Of a DNA stretch of 64,000 nt, positions 45,445 to 56,233 are shown piece after piece. Under the pieces are notes generated by a model. The model made no database searches. It was not told the DNA's origin and saw only the letters and a program-made list of their open reading frames with translations. The first letter of the stretch is position 1, and each line of letters starts with the position of its first letter. Source of the stretch: CAVSEK01 sp963726975 (GTDB lineage Bacteria; Actinomycetota; Actinomycetes; Mycobacteriales; SCTD01); NCBI GenBank assembly GCA_963726975.1, contig CAVSEK010000001.1, positions 1 to 64,000 on the forward strand, given 5' to 3'. The translations under genes were made by a program, and so were the position numbers.

Positions 45445-46854
45445 CTACTGCTCGTCGAGGTAGTGGACGGCCCCGTCGGCGTGCACGTGGAACGGGCGGC
45501 CGTCCTCGTCGAGCTCGACGTCGGGCGCCGCGGCGGGGTCCTCGGCGAGCGCCTCGAGGTCGACCGGCTCGCCGGCGGCGTCGACGATGGTCGCGGCCTC
45601 CATGACGAGCGCGAGGGCCTTGCCGCGCCGCACCTCCGACACCAGGACCGGCAGCTGCCCGCTCGAGACGACCTGCTGGGCGTACTGGTCCGGCGAGACG
45701 CCGGCGCGCTGGGCGCGGCGCACGACCTGGTCGCTGAGCTCGGCGTCGCCGACCCCGACCTCCTCGGCGTCCGCGACGGCGTCCAGCACGAGCTGGGCCT
45801 TGACCGCCTCGGCCGCGCCGGAGGCGAGCTCGGCCTCGTGCTCCTCCTCGGTCTTGCCCTCGGACTCCAGGTAGCCCTCGAGGGTGAGCCCCCCGCGGGA
45901 CAGCTGGTCCTGCGTGCTGCTGCGGCGCCACTCGAGCTCGGCGGCGACCACGGACTCGGGCAGCGGCACCTCGACCTGGGCGAGCAGCGCCTCGAGCACC
46001 TTGTCGCGCGCCTCGACGCCCTGCTGCAGGCGCTGGGCGCGGTCGAGCCGGGCACGCACGTCGGCCCGGAACGCCTCGGCGCTCTCGAACCCCGTGGTGT
46101 CGACGGCCCACTGGTCGTCGACCTCGGGCAGCTCGCGCTCGTTGACCGAGCGCACGGTGACGGCGACGTCGGCGGTCGAGCCGGCGAGCTCGCCGGCGAC
46201 CAGCGCGGTCTGGAAGGTGCGGGCGTCGCCGGCGGACACGCCCGCGAGCGCCTCGTCGATGCCCTCCAGCAGCTCGCCGGAGCCCAGGCGGTAGCTCAGG
46301 CCCTGCGCCGTGCCGCCGGGCACCTCCTCGCCCTCGACGGTCGCCGCGAGGTCGAGGCTGAGGAAGTCGCCGTCCTGCGCCGCGCGCTCCACGGGCACGA
46401 GCCGGGCGAAGCGCTCGCGCAGGCTCTGCACCTGCTCCTCGACCTCGTCGTCGGTCACCGCGACGGAGTCGACCGTGACGGACAGCCCGTCGAAGGCCGG
46501 GAGGACGATCTCGGGACGGACGTCGACCTCGGCGGTGAAGGCCAGCTCGACGCCGTCGTCCATCTTCGTGACCTCGACCTGCGGCTGCGACACCGGCGTG
46601 ACGCCGGACTGCTGCACGGCCTCGCCGTAGAGCCGCGGCACCGCGTCCTGCAGCGCCTCCTCGAGCACCGCGCCGCGCCCGACGCGCTGGTCGAGGATCC
46701 GGGCCGGCACCTTGCCGGGGCGGAAGCCCTGCACGCGCACCGAACGGCCGATCTTCTTGTACGCCCCGTCCAGCTCGGGCTTGAGCTCGTCGAAGGGGAC
46801 CTCCACCGTGAGGCGGACCCGCGTGGGGCTCAGGGTCTCGACAGCGCTCTGCAC
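45445..46854 (-). CDS. tig: Trigger factor
   Basis: 469 aa. A ribosome-binding domain with the signature VRVQGFRPGKVPARILDQRVG (start of that motif ~res 33), an FKBP-type prolyl isomerase domain (~150-245) and a long helical C-terminal chaperone domain. It binds nascent chains at the exit tunnel. The C-terminal tail is acidic, ending near HVHADGAVHYLDEQ. GTG at 46854. Followed by clpP1P2 in the standard tig-clpP-clpX order. Confidence 0.95.
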   Translation of the reverse strand: MQSAVETLSPTRVRLTVEVPFDELKPELDGAYKKIGRSVRVQGFRPGKVPARILDQRVGRGAVLEEALQDAVPRLYGEAVQQSGVTPVSQPQVEVTKMDDGVELAFTAEVDVRPEIVLPAFDGLSVTVDSVAVTDDEVEEQVQSLRERFARLVPVERAAQDGDFLSLDLAATVEGEEVPGGTAQGLSYRLGSGELLEGIDEALAGVSAGDARTFQTALVAGELAGSTADVAVTVRSVNERELPEVDDQWAVDTTGFESAEAFRADVRARLDRAQRLQQGVEARDKVLEALLAQVEVPLPESVVAAELEWRRSSTQDQLSRGGLTLEGYLESEGKTEEEHEAELASGAAEAVKAQLVLDAVADAEEVGVGDAELSDQVVRRAQRAGVSPDQYAQQVVSSGQLPVLVSEVRRGKALALVMEAATIVDAAGEPVDLEALAEDPAAAPDVELDEDGRPFHVHADGAVHYLDEQ

Positions 46855-46930
46855 AGGGGGGTTCCTTGTCCTCGAGGGGATCGGCCGGCGTACGGGGGGT
46901 CGCGCGGGCGCGCCGCAGACCGGCCTGCGG

Positions 46931-47003
46931 TCGGGGCGGGGAGAGTCGAACTCCCGATCTCCTGCTCCCAAAGCAGGCGCGCTGGCCACTACGCTACGCC
47001 CCG
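46931..47003 (-). tRNA. tRNA-Pro (anticodon TGG)
   Basis: 73-nt cloverleaf with acceptor CGGGGCG/CGCCCCG, anticodon arm CCTGC-TTTGGGA-GCAGG (TGG) and T-arm GGGAGTTCGACTCTCCC. Read on the minus strand towards tig. A TAGGCT -10 candidate lies at 47016-47021, 12 bases upstream. Confidence 0.96.
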
Positions 47004-47015
47004 CGTGACCGCCCC

Positions 47016-47025
47016 AGCCTAGGGG
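47016..47025. promoter_or_regulatory. Shared CCTAGG centre of two divergent tRNA promoters
   Basis: AGCCTAGGGG gives TAGGCT on the minus strand (for tRNA-Pro) and TAGGGG on the plus strand (for tRNA-Gly). The two tRNA genes are only 28 bases apart, so the promoters overlap each other and the -35 positions fall inside the opposite tRNA gene. Confidence 0.4.
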
Positions 47026-47031
47026 TGACCC

Positions 47032-47102
47032 GCGGGCGTAGCTCAATGGCAGAGCCTCAGTCTTCCAAACTGATGGTGCCGGTTCGATCCCGGTCGCCCG
47101 CT
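47032..47102 (+). tRNA. tRNA-Gly (anticodon TCC)
   Basis: 71-nt cloverleaf with acceptor GCGGGCG/CGCCCGC, anticodon arm TCAGT-CTTCCAA-ACTGA (TCC) and T-loop GGTTCGATCC. Head-to-head with tRNA-Pro. Confidence 0.96.
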
Positions 47103-47155
47103 CTCGGCACGGCCCTGCCCCTCGCGCGGCGGGCCGCGCGGGGCAGGATGGCGCC

Positions 47156-48463
47156 ATGACCGCGCCGTCGCCCACCACCCTGGCCGTCCCGTCGCAGCCG
47201 GAGTCCGTCTTCACCTACGGCTCGCCCTCGCTGAAGTTCGGCAGCGGCGCGAGCGACGAGATCGGGTTCGACCTGTCGACGTACGGCGTGCGCCGGGTCC
47301 TGGTCGTCACCGACCCGGGCGTCGCCGCGACCGGGCACCCGCAGCGGGTGGCCGACCAGATGGCGCCCTTCGGCATCGAGGCCCAGGTCTGGGCCGGCGT
47401 GCGGGTCGAGCCCACCGACGTGAGCATGCGCGAGGCGGTGGAGGCGGCGCGGGCGTCCGGGCCGTGGGACGCCTTCGTGGCGGTCGGCGGCGGGTCGGCG
47501 ATCGACACGGCCAAGGCCATCAACCTGCTCACGACCAACCCCGGCGACCTCATGGACTACATCAACGCGCCGGTCGGCGGCGGGCAGGCGCCCACGCAGC
47601 CGCTCAAGCCGCTGGTCGCCGTGCCCACGACGACCGGTACCGGGTCCGAGAGCACGACCATCTGCGTGCTCGACGTGCTCTCGCTCAAGGTCAAGACCGG
47701 CATCAGCCACGCCCGGCTGCGCCCGACGCTCGCCGTCGTCGACCCCGACCTCACCCGCAGCCAGCCCTCGACGGTGACCGCCGCGTCCGGGATGGACATC
47801 CTGTGCCACGCGCTGGAGAGCTACACCGCGCGCTGGTACACGTCCAACGAGCGCAAGCGGCCCGAGCAGCGGGTCCCGTACTGCGGGTCCAACCCGATCT
47901 CGGACATGTGGTCGGAGAAGGCCCTGTCGCTGCTGGCCGGGTCCTTCCGCCGGGCGGTGCGCGACGGCGACGACGTCGCGGCCCGCTCCGACATGGCGGT
48001 CGCCGCGACCTTCGCCGGGCTCGGCTTCGGCAACGCCGGCGTGCACGTGCCGCACGCGAACGCCTACCCCATCGCCGGGCAGGTGAAGGACTTCCGCCCG
48101 GCCGGCTACCCGCAGGACGAGGCGCTCGTGCCGCACGGGATGTCCGTGGCGCTGACCGCGCCGGAGGCCTTCCGCTTCACCTTCGCGGCGGCGCCCGAGC
48201 GGCACGTGCGGGCGGCCGAGCTGCTGGCGCCCGGCGCGGCCCGGCCCGACGACCTGTCGGAGTTCCTCCCGACGGTCCTGGCCGAGCTCATGCGCGACGT
48301 CGGCATCCCCAACGGGATCGGCGAGGTCGGCTTCGACGAGGGCGACGTCCCCGACCTCGTCGACGGCACGATGAAGCAGCAGCGCCTGCTCGCGACCTGC
48401 CCGCGCCCGGTGACCGACGAGGACGTGGCCGGGATCTTCCGCCGCTCCCTGTCGCTCTGGTAG
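47156..48463 (+). CDS. Hydroxyacid-oxoacid transhydrogenase (iron-containing ADH family)
   Basis: 435 aa. Group III Fe-dependent alcohol dehydrogenase of the ADHFE1/HOT type: FVAVGGGSAIDTAKAINLL, VAVPTTTGTGSESTTICVLD, ASGMDILCHALESYTARWY (metal ligands) and GNAGVHVPHANAYPIAGQVKD. Known HOT enzymes couple 4-hydroxybutyrate oxidation to 2-oxoglutarate reduction. The subfamily assignment is by overall likeness, so a plain alcohol dehydrogenase is possible. The ATG lies six bases after CAGGAT, so it may be leaderless. The next gene starts eight bases after its stop. Confidence 0.85.
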   Translation: MTAPSPTTLAVPSQPESVFTYGSPSLKFGSGASDEIGFDLSTYGVRRVLVVTDPGVAATGHPQRVADQMAPFGIEAQVWAGVRVEPTDVSMREAVEAARASGPWDAFVAVGGGSAIDTAKAINLLTTNPGDLMDYINAPVGGGQAPTQPLKPLVAVPTTTGTGSESTTICVLDVLSLKVKTGISHARLRPTLAVVDPDLTRSQPSTVTAASGMDILCHALESYTARWYTSNERKRPEQRVPYCGSNPISDMWSEKALSLLAGSFRRAVRDGDDVAARSDMAVAATFAGLGFGNAGVHVPHANAYPIAGQVKDFRPAGYPQDEALVPHGMSVALTAPEAFRFTFAAAPERHVRAAELLAPGAARPDDLSEFLPTVLAELMRDVGIPNGIGEVGFDEGDVPDLVDGTMKQQRLLATCPRPVTDEDVAGIFRRSLSLW

Positions 48464-48471
48464 GCGCGCCC

Positions 48472-48963
48472 GTGTCCGGCCGCCGAGCGGCCGTCGTCAC
48501 CGTGCTCGCCCTGCTCGCGGTCGTCGCCGTCTACGTCACCGCCTTCGTGCTCGACACGACGAAGGACCGGCCCGACACGCTCGACGTCGAGCCGGTCCGC
48601 AGCACCGCCGCCGCCGCGTGCACCCGCCTGCGCACCGACCTCGACGCCCTGCCGCCGCTGGCCACCGACGCTCCCGCCGCAGCCCGCCAGGAGCGCCTGG
48701 CCGTGCAGGACCGGGCCATCACCGCGCTCGTCGCGCAGGTGCGGGCGGTGGGTCGGGCCGCCCTCGACGCCGACGTGCCCGCCGAGCAGTGGCTCGGCGA
48801 CTGGCAGGCCCTCGCCGCGGCCCGCCAGGCGTACGCCGCGGGCGGCGCCACCGGGCCGTTCACGCCGCCGCTGGACGACCAGGGGCGGCCGGTGACCGAC
48901 CGGATGGGCCGCGTCGGCGTCGACGCCTGCGTCGTGCCCCGCTCGCTCACCCTTGCCCCCTGA
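48472..48963 (+). CDS. Small membrane-anchored hypothetical protein
   Basis: 163 aa, not recognised. One N-terminal membrane helix (~8-28, VVTVLALLAVVAVYVTAFVL), then an extracytoplasmic helical domain with two cysteines (CTRLRTDLDALPPLA and VDACVV) that could form a disulfide. It resembles lone secreted/anchored proteins common in actinomycetes. It starts at a GTG eight bases after the transhydrogenase and its TGA stop is the first of a series of tandem TGA repeats. Confidence 0.65.
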   Translation: MSGRRAAVVTVLALLAVVAVYVTAFVLDTTKDRPDTLDVEPVRSTAAAACTRLRTDLDALPPLATDAPAAARQERLAVQDRAITALVAQVRAVGRAALDADVPAEQWLGDWQALAAARQAYAAGGATGPFTPPLDDQGRPVTDRMGRVGVDACVVPRSLTLAP

Positions 48964-49015
48964 AGCCCCCTGAAGCCCCCTGAAGCCCCCTGACGCCCCT
49001 GACGCCCCTGACCCC
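48961..49015. repeat. Tandem TGA-containing repeat at a gene end
   Basis: TGAAGCCCCC three times (48961-48990), then TGACGCCCC twice, then TGACCCCC. With a 10-bp unit the TGAs at 48961, 48971 and 48981 fall in all three frames. It fills most of the gap to aat. Confidence 0.85.
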
Positions 49016-49024
49016 CTTCCCGAC

Positions 49025-49783
49025 GTGACCCGCTCCCCCGCGGAGTTCTTCGACGGCCTGGACGTCGCCGGGGCCCCCCGCGAGCTCGTCGCCCTCGGCG
49101 GCACGCTGGAGCCCGCCACGCTGGTCGCGGCCTACCGCGCCGGCTGCTTCCCGTGGCCGTCGGCGGGGCCGTACGCCGGTGCCCTCGAGCGCTCTGCCCG
49201 ACGCCTGGCCCGGCTGCGGCAGGTGCCGGTGCTCGACGGCACCGACGGGCTCGTCCCCTGGTGCTCGCCCGAGCCGCGGGCGGTCCTGCTGCCCGACCGG
49301 CTGCACGTGCCGCGGTCGCTGCGCACCCGGCTGCGCCGCTGCGGCTGGACCACCACGCTCGACACCGCCTTCGCCGACGTGCTCGACGGCTGCGCCGACC
49401 GCGCCGAGACCTGGATCACCGGGCGCATGCGCGCGGCGTACGTCGCCCTGCACGAGGCCGGCGGCGCCCACAGCGTCGAGGTGTGGGACGGCGACCGGCT
49501 GGTCGGCGGGCTCTACGGCGTGCGGACCGGCGGCGTCTTCAGCGGCGAGTCGATGTTCTCCCGCACCAGCGACGCCTCCAAGGTCGCGCTCGTCGACCTC
49601 GCCCGCCGGCTGCGCGAGGGGGGCGCGACCGTGCTCGACACGCAGCAGGAGAGCGAGCACCTGGCGGTGCTGGGGCAGGTGCTGGTGCGCCGGGCCGACT
49701 ACGTCGCCGCGGTGCGGGCGCTGCGCGACCGGCCGGTCGTGCTGCCGACCGGGCGGCGCGCCGCGGCCGAGCTGCTGGCCTGA
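49025..49783 (+). CDS. aat: Leucyl/phenylalanyl-tRNA--protein transferase
   Basis: 252 aa. Motifs YRAGCFPWP, WCSPEPRAVLLPDRLHVPRSLR, ITGRMRAAYVALHEAGGAHSVEVWDG, GGLYGVRTGGVFSGESMFSR and DTQQESEHLAVLG. It adds Leu or Phe to N-terminal Lys/Arg for N-end-rule degradation by the Clp system. GTG start at 49025. Convergent with the phosphatase gene, stops four bases apart. Confidence 0.94.
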   Translation: MTRSPAEFFDGLDVAGAPRELVALGGTLEPATLVAAYRAGCFPWPSAGPYAGALERSARRLARLRQVPVLDGTDGLVPWCSPEPRAVLLPDRLHVPRSLRTRLRRCGWTTTLDTAFADVLDGCADRAETWITGRMRAAYVALHEAGGAHSVEVWDGDRLVGGLYGVRTGGVFSGESMFSRTSDASKVALVDLARRLREGGATVLDTQQESEHLAVLGQVLVRRADYVAAVRALRDRPVVLPTGRRAAAELLA

Positions 49784-49787
49784 CCGC

Positions 49788-50903
49788 TCAACCCCGCCAG
49801 AGCAGGACGAGCCCGCGGTCGTCCGGCGCCGCGCCGGCCACACGGGCGACCAGCTGCTCCGCGCCCCCGCGGAAGCCCCGGGTCACGAGCCGCTCGGCCT
49901 CCCCCAGCAGCTTGTCGATGCCCACCGACAGGTCACGGCCGGGGATCTCGACGAGGCCGTCGGTGTAGAGGACGAGCGCGTCGCCGGGGTCGAGCCGCCC
50001 CTCGACCGGCGGGTAGCCCTGGCCCGGCAGCAGGCCCAGGGCCGGGCCGCCGGCGTCGAGCAGGCTCCAGCGGCCGGTGCCGGCGTCCAGGTGCGCCACC
50101 GGCGGGTGGCCGGCCGAGCGCACGGCGAAGCCGCCCGAGGCGAGGTCGACGACGAGGTGGACCGCGGTGGCGAAGCCCTCGGCCCAGTCCTGCCGGACGA
50201 GGTAGTCGTTGGCCGAGCCGAGGAAGCGGTCCGGCGGGCCGGTGAGCAGTCCGCCCAGGGCTCCGGACAGCAGCAGGGCGCGGGTGCCCGCCTCGACGCC
50301 CTTGCCCGAGACGTCGACGAGCGCCACCTCGAGACGGTCGCCCGTGCGGGCGCTCACGACGAAGTCGCCGGCGAAGGGGCCGCCGCCGGCGGGCCGCACC
50401 ACCGCCTCGGCCGACCAGCCCGTCGGCAGGTCCGGCAGGCGTCCCTGCTGCTCGAGCCGCTCGCGCAGCTCCACGAGCACCGTGTCGCCCGAGGTGCTCC
50501 CGAGCCCGGTCTCGTCGCGGGCCCGGGCGGCCTCCCACGCGAAGAGCGCGGTCAGCGCGACGACCAGCACCGCGCCGAGCGGCGCCCGCGAGGTCACCGC
50601 GCGCGCGTCGGCGACGAACAGCGCGGCCAGCAGCACGGCCACCACGCCGAGGAGGCGGAGCAGGCTCCGCCGGCCCAGGAGCACCCCGCCGGCGAGCAGC
50701 ACGACCACGAAGGCGCTCGGCGGCACCACGTCGACGCCGAGCCGCAGGTTGCCCACGAGGGCCAGCACCGACAGCGCCACGAGGACGGCGAGCGACGCCT
50801 CCTGGCCGGGCGGGTCGCGGCGGACCCGGGCGAGCGCGCGCGGGCCCGCGGACAGGACGCGGCGCAGGCCGGACCGGTCGAGGGCCCGCGCGGTCGAGAT
50901 CAT
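49788..50903 (-). CDS. Membrane PP2C/SpoIIE-type serine phosphatase
   Basis: 371 aa. Four or five N-terminal membrane helices (~35-125) and a cytoplasmic PPM phosphatase domain (~165-370) with GGGPFAGDFVV, LVDVSGKGVEAG, RSAGHPPVAHL, VLYTDGLVEI and DDRGLVLLW, so the metal-binding aspartates are present. It is likely to act on an anti-sigma antagonist or other phosphoprotein; none is adjacent. TAGCCT lies nine bases before the ATG. Confidence 0.9.
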   Translation of the reverse strand: MISTARALDRSGLRRVLSAGPRALARVRRDPPGQEASLAVLVALSVLALVGNLRLGVDVVPPSAFVVVLLAGGVLLGRRSLLRLLGVVAVLLAALFVADARAVTSRAPLGAVLVVALTALFAWEAARARDETGLGSTSGDTVLVELRERLEQQGRLPDLPTGWSAEAVVRPAGGGPFAGDFVVSARTGDRLEVALVDVSGKGVEAGTRALLLSGALGGLLTGPPDRFLGSANDYLVRQDWAEGFATAVHLVVDLASGGFAVRSAGHPPVAHLDAGTGRWSLLDAGGPALGLLPGQGYPPVEGRLDPGDALVLYTDGLVEIPGRDLSVGIDKLLGEAERLVTRGFRGGAEQLVARVAGAAPDDRGLVLLWRG

Positions 50904-50940
50904 GGTGCGGGCAGGCTAGCCCCGCCGCCGGGCCGGGCGG

Positions 50941-51753
50941 TCAGGCCGGCTGGCAGACCGGGCACCAGAACAGGTTGCGCCCCACGAGCACCTGCGTGAG
51001 CACCTCGGTGCCGCACCGGCGGCACGGCAGGCCCTGGCGCCGGTAGACGTAGTGCGCGTCGGAGCGACGGGCCGGGCCCGACCGGCGCTCGCGGTCCTCC
51101 CGCTCGGTGGTGACGATGCGCCCGGCCCGCACCCCCGCGCGCAGCAGGGCCCGCAGGTCCTCCCACACCGGGTCCCAGACCTCGCGGCCCACCTGCGTCC
51201 CGGGCCGGAAGGGCGACAGGCCCGCGCGGTAGAGCACCTCGGCGCGGTAGACGTTGCCGATCCCGCACAGGACCGACTGGTCCATGAGCAGCTCCCCGAC
51301 GACGCGGCGGCTGCGCGAGAGCCGGGCGTACGCCCGCTCGGGGTCGGCGTCGCGGCGCAGCGGGTCGGGGCCCAGCCGGGCGAGCACCCGGTCGCGCTCC
51401 GGCGGGGTGAGCACCTCGCAGGCGGTCGGGCCGCGCAGGTCGAGCCACACGCCCGCGCCGTCCGGCCCCTCGGCGACCATCCGCACCCGCAGCGCGCCGC
51501 GCGGCTCCGGCGGCGCGCCGGTGCCGCCGGTGAACGAGCCGTACAGCCCCAGGTGCACGTGCAGCTGCAGGTCGCCCTCGAAGGCGTAGAACAGGTGCTT
51601 GCCGTAGGCCTCGACACGCTCGACGACCCGGCCGGTGAGCAGCTCGGCGCCGGTCGCGAACCGCCCCTGGGGACTCGTCAGGGCGACCGGCCGGCCGACG
51701 AGCAGCGGGGCGTGGTCGCGGGCGAGCCGGTGGAGGGTGTGCCCCTCAGGCAC
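50941..51753 (-). CDS. Fpg/Nei family DNA glycosylase (endonuclease VIII-like)
   Basis: 270 aa. The N-terminus PEGHTLHRLA places Pro2/Glu3 at the active site. H2TH region (MDQSVLCGIGNVYRAEVLYRAGL) and a C-terminal zinc finger (CRRCGTEV ... CPVCQ). It removes oxidised pyrimidines and cuts the backbone. PEGHT rather than PELPE indicates the Nei branch (Nei2-like in actinomycetes). Confidence 0.92.
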   Translation of the reverse strand: MPEGHTLHRLARDHAPLLVGRPVALTSPQGRFATGAELLTGRVVERVEAYGKHLFYAFEGDLQLHVHLGLYGSFTGGTGAPPEPRGALRVRMVAEGPDGAGVWLDLRGPTACEVLTPPERDRVLARLGPDPLRRDADPERAYARLSRSRRVVGELLMDQSVLCGIGNVYRAEVLYRAGLSPFRPGTQVGREVWDPVWEDLRALLRAGVRAGRIVTTEREDRERRSGPARRSDAHYVYRRQGLPCRRCGTEVLTQVLVGRNLFWCPVCQPA

Positions 51754-51789
51754 GGCGGGGACCGGGAGCGCTCACGCGCCCATCCTGGC

Positions 51790-52269
51790 TCAGGACGCCG
51801 CGCCCGGCAGGTCGGGCAGCGCGCCGCTGCGCTCGTACTCCTCGAGCATCCGCAGCCGCCGGCCGTGCCGGTCCTCGCCGGAGAACGGCGTGGCGAGGAA
51901 GGTCTCGACGAGGCCGACGGCGGTCTCCTCGTCGTGCATGCGCGCCCCGACGCTCACGACGTTGGCGTCGTTGTGCTCGCGGCCGAGGGCCGCCGTCTGG
52001 GCGCTCCAGGCGAGCGCGCAGCGCACGCCGGCGACCTTGTTGGCGGCGATGGCCTCGCCGTTGCCCGACCCGCCGATCACGACCCCGAGGCTGCCCGGCT
52101 CGGCCGCCGTCGCCTCCGCCGCCCGCAGGACGTACGGCGGGTAGTCGTCGGCCGGGTCGAGCTCGGCCGGCCCGTGGTCGACGGGCTCGTGCCCGAGCTC
52201 GCCGAGCCGCTGGACGAGGGCCTGCTTCAGGTCGTAGCCGGCGTGGTCGGAGCCGAGGTGGACGCGCAT
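51790..52269 (-). CDS. rpiB: Ribose-5-phosphate isomerase B
   Basis: 159 aa. VHLGSDHAGYDLK, VVIGGSGNGEAIAANKVAGVRCALAW and HNDANVVSVGARM. The active-site loop has Ser where E. coli RpiB has Cys, as in mycobacterial RpiB. It interconverts ribose- and ribulose-5-phosphate. Divergent from the DUF429 gene, 17 bases apart. Confidence 0.95.
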   Translation of the reverse strand: MRVHLGSDHAGYDLKQALVQRLGELGHEPVDHGPAELDPADDYPPYVLRAAEATAAEPGSLGVVIGGSGNGEAIAANKVAGVRCALAWSAQTAALGREHNDANVVSVGARMHDEETAVGLVETFLATPFSGEDRHGRRLRMLEEYERSGALPDLPGAAS

Positions 52270-52286
52270 GTGGTCGAGTCTCCCGC

Positions 52287-52958
52287 ATGCCCTCCGCGAC
52301 CGTGCTCGGCGCCGACGGCTGCCCCGCCGGGTGGGTCGTCGCGGAGGTCTCCGGGCGGGGCACGGCGTGGCACTTCGCCCCGGACGCCGCGGCGCTGCTG
52401 GCCCTCGCCGACCGGGTGGGGGCGGTCGCCGTGGCCGCCGACGTGCCGGTCGGGCTGCCCGGGGCCGGCACCCGCCCGTGCGACGTGCAGGCGCGGGCGC
52501 GGCTGCGCGGCGGGGGCGCGTCCTCGGTCTTCGCGGCGCCGCCCCGCGCTGCGCTGGGCTTCGCGACCTACGCCGCGGCCCGGCCCGCGCTGCCCTCGCT
52601 GTCGGCGCAGGCCTTCGCGCTGGTGGCGCGCGTCCGCGACGTCGACGAGCAGCTGCGCGCCGCTGGTCCCGGGGTGCACGACCGGTTCGTCGAGTGCCAC
52701 CCGGAGGTGTCGCTGCGCGCGCTGACCGGGCGGGTGCTGCCGCGCAAGAAGAGCGCGCCGGGGGCGCTGCTGCGGCTGCGGGCGCTCGAGCAGGCGCTCG
52801 GCCCGGTGCCGGCCGACCCGCCGGCGCAGGCGGGGCTCGACGACGCCCTCGACGCGCTGGCCTGCGCCTGGACCGCCCGGCGCTGGGCGACCGGCACCGC
52901 CGAGGTCCTCGGGGGCGGCCCCGACGACCTCGGCGTGCCGATGCGGATCGTCGTCTAG
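52287..52958 (+). CDS. DUF429 domain protein
   Basis: 223 aa. ATVLGADGCPAGWVVAEV, VAADVPVGLPG, FECHPEVSLRAL-like (VECHPEVSLRALTG) and GLDDALDALACAWTARRW are typical of DUF429, predicted to have an RNase H-like fold. Function is unproven. Its TAG stop shares the bases CTAG with the stop of the convergent DsbA-like gene. Confidence 0.88.
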   Translation: MPSATVLGADGCPAGWVVAEVSGRGTAWHFAPDAAALLALADRVGAVAVAADVPVGLPGAGTRPCDVQARARLRGGGASSVFAAPPRAALGFATYAAARPALPSLSAQAFALVARVRDVDEQLRAAGPGVHDRFVECHPEVSLRALTGRVLPRKKSAPGALLRLRALEQALGPVPADPPAQAGLDDALDALACAWTARRWATGTAEVLGGGPDDLGVPMRIVV

Positions 52959-53563
52959 TCGAAGCGGGGGCCCTCGTCGCGGGTGCGCTTGAGCTCGAAG
53001 AAGTGCGGGAAGCCGGCGAGCAGCCGCGCGCCGTCCCAGACCTTCCCGGCGTCCTCGCCGCGCGGGACGCGCGACAGCACCGGACCGAAGAAGGCGACCC
53101 CGTCGACGTGCAGCACCGGGGTGCCGACGTCCATGCCGACCGGGTCCATGCCCTCGTGGTGCTCGCGCCGGAGCTCGTCGTCGAGGTCCGTGCGGGTCGC
53201 GGCCTCGGCCAGGGACCCCGGCAGGCCGGCCTCCTGCAGCGCGCCGCTCAGCAGCGCCGGGTCGTCGAGCGCGAGCCCCCCGGCGTGGATGCGGGTGCCC
53301 AGCGCCGTGTAGAGCGGCAGCAGCACGTCGCGCCCGTGCTCCTGGCGGGCCGCCGTGAGCACGCGCACGGGACCCCACGCCTTCGCCATCGTCTCCTGGT
53401 AGTCCGCCGGCAGGTCCCGGCCCTCGTTGAGGGCGGCGAGGCTCATGACGTGCCAGGTCGTGTCGAGCTCGCGCACCTGCTGCACCTCCAGCACCCAGCG
53501 GGAGGTGATCCAGGCCCAGGGGCACAGGGGGTCGAACCAGAAGTCCAGTCGCGTCGCGGTCAT
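52955..53563 (-). CDS. DsbA-family thioredoxin-like protein (Rv2466c type)
   Basis: 202 aa. DFWFDPLCPWAWITSRWVLEVQ carries the N-terminal CPWA, with only the first cysteine of the CxxC, followed by the DsbA helical insert. Rv2466c, a mycothiol-dependent reductase, has CPWC; many actinobacterial relatives have one cysteine, suggesting a monothiol mechanism. Cytoplasmic, no signal peptide. Confidence 0.88.
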   Translation of the reverse strand: MTATRLDFWFDPLCPWAWITSRWVLEVQQVRELDTTWHVMSLAALNEGRDLPADYQETMAKAWGPVRVLTAARQEHGRDVLLPLYTALGTRIHAGGLALDDPALLSGALQEAGLPGSLAEAATRTDLDDELRREHHEGMDPVGMDVGTPVLHVDGVAFFGPVLSRVPRGEDAGKVWDGARLLAGFPHFFELKRTRDEGPRFD

Positions 53564-53634
53564 GGCCCTGTCCTGCCCCCGTGTCGCCGCGGCGCAACGT
53601 GCCGCCCCGGCAGCGGGCCTGACAGACTGCTGAG

Positions 53635-56199
<2,565 letters not shown>

Positions 56200-56206
56200 G
56201 CGACCG

Positions 56207-56231
56207 GCCCCGCCCCTGGTCGGGGCGGGGC
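56207..56231. terminator. Bidirectional terminator between pepN and the DUF5130 gene
   Basis: Perfect 10-bp stem GCCCCGCCCC / GGGGCGGGGC with a 5-nt loop in a 34-bp convergent gap. Confidence 0.8.
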
Positions 56232-56233
56232 GG

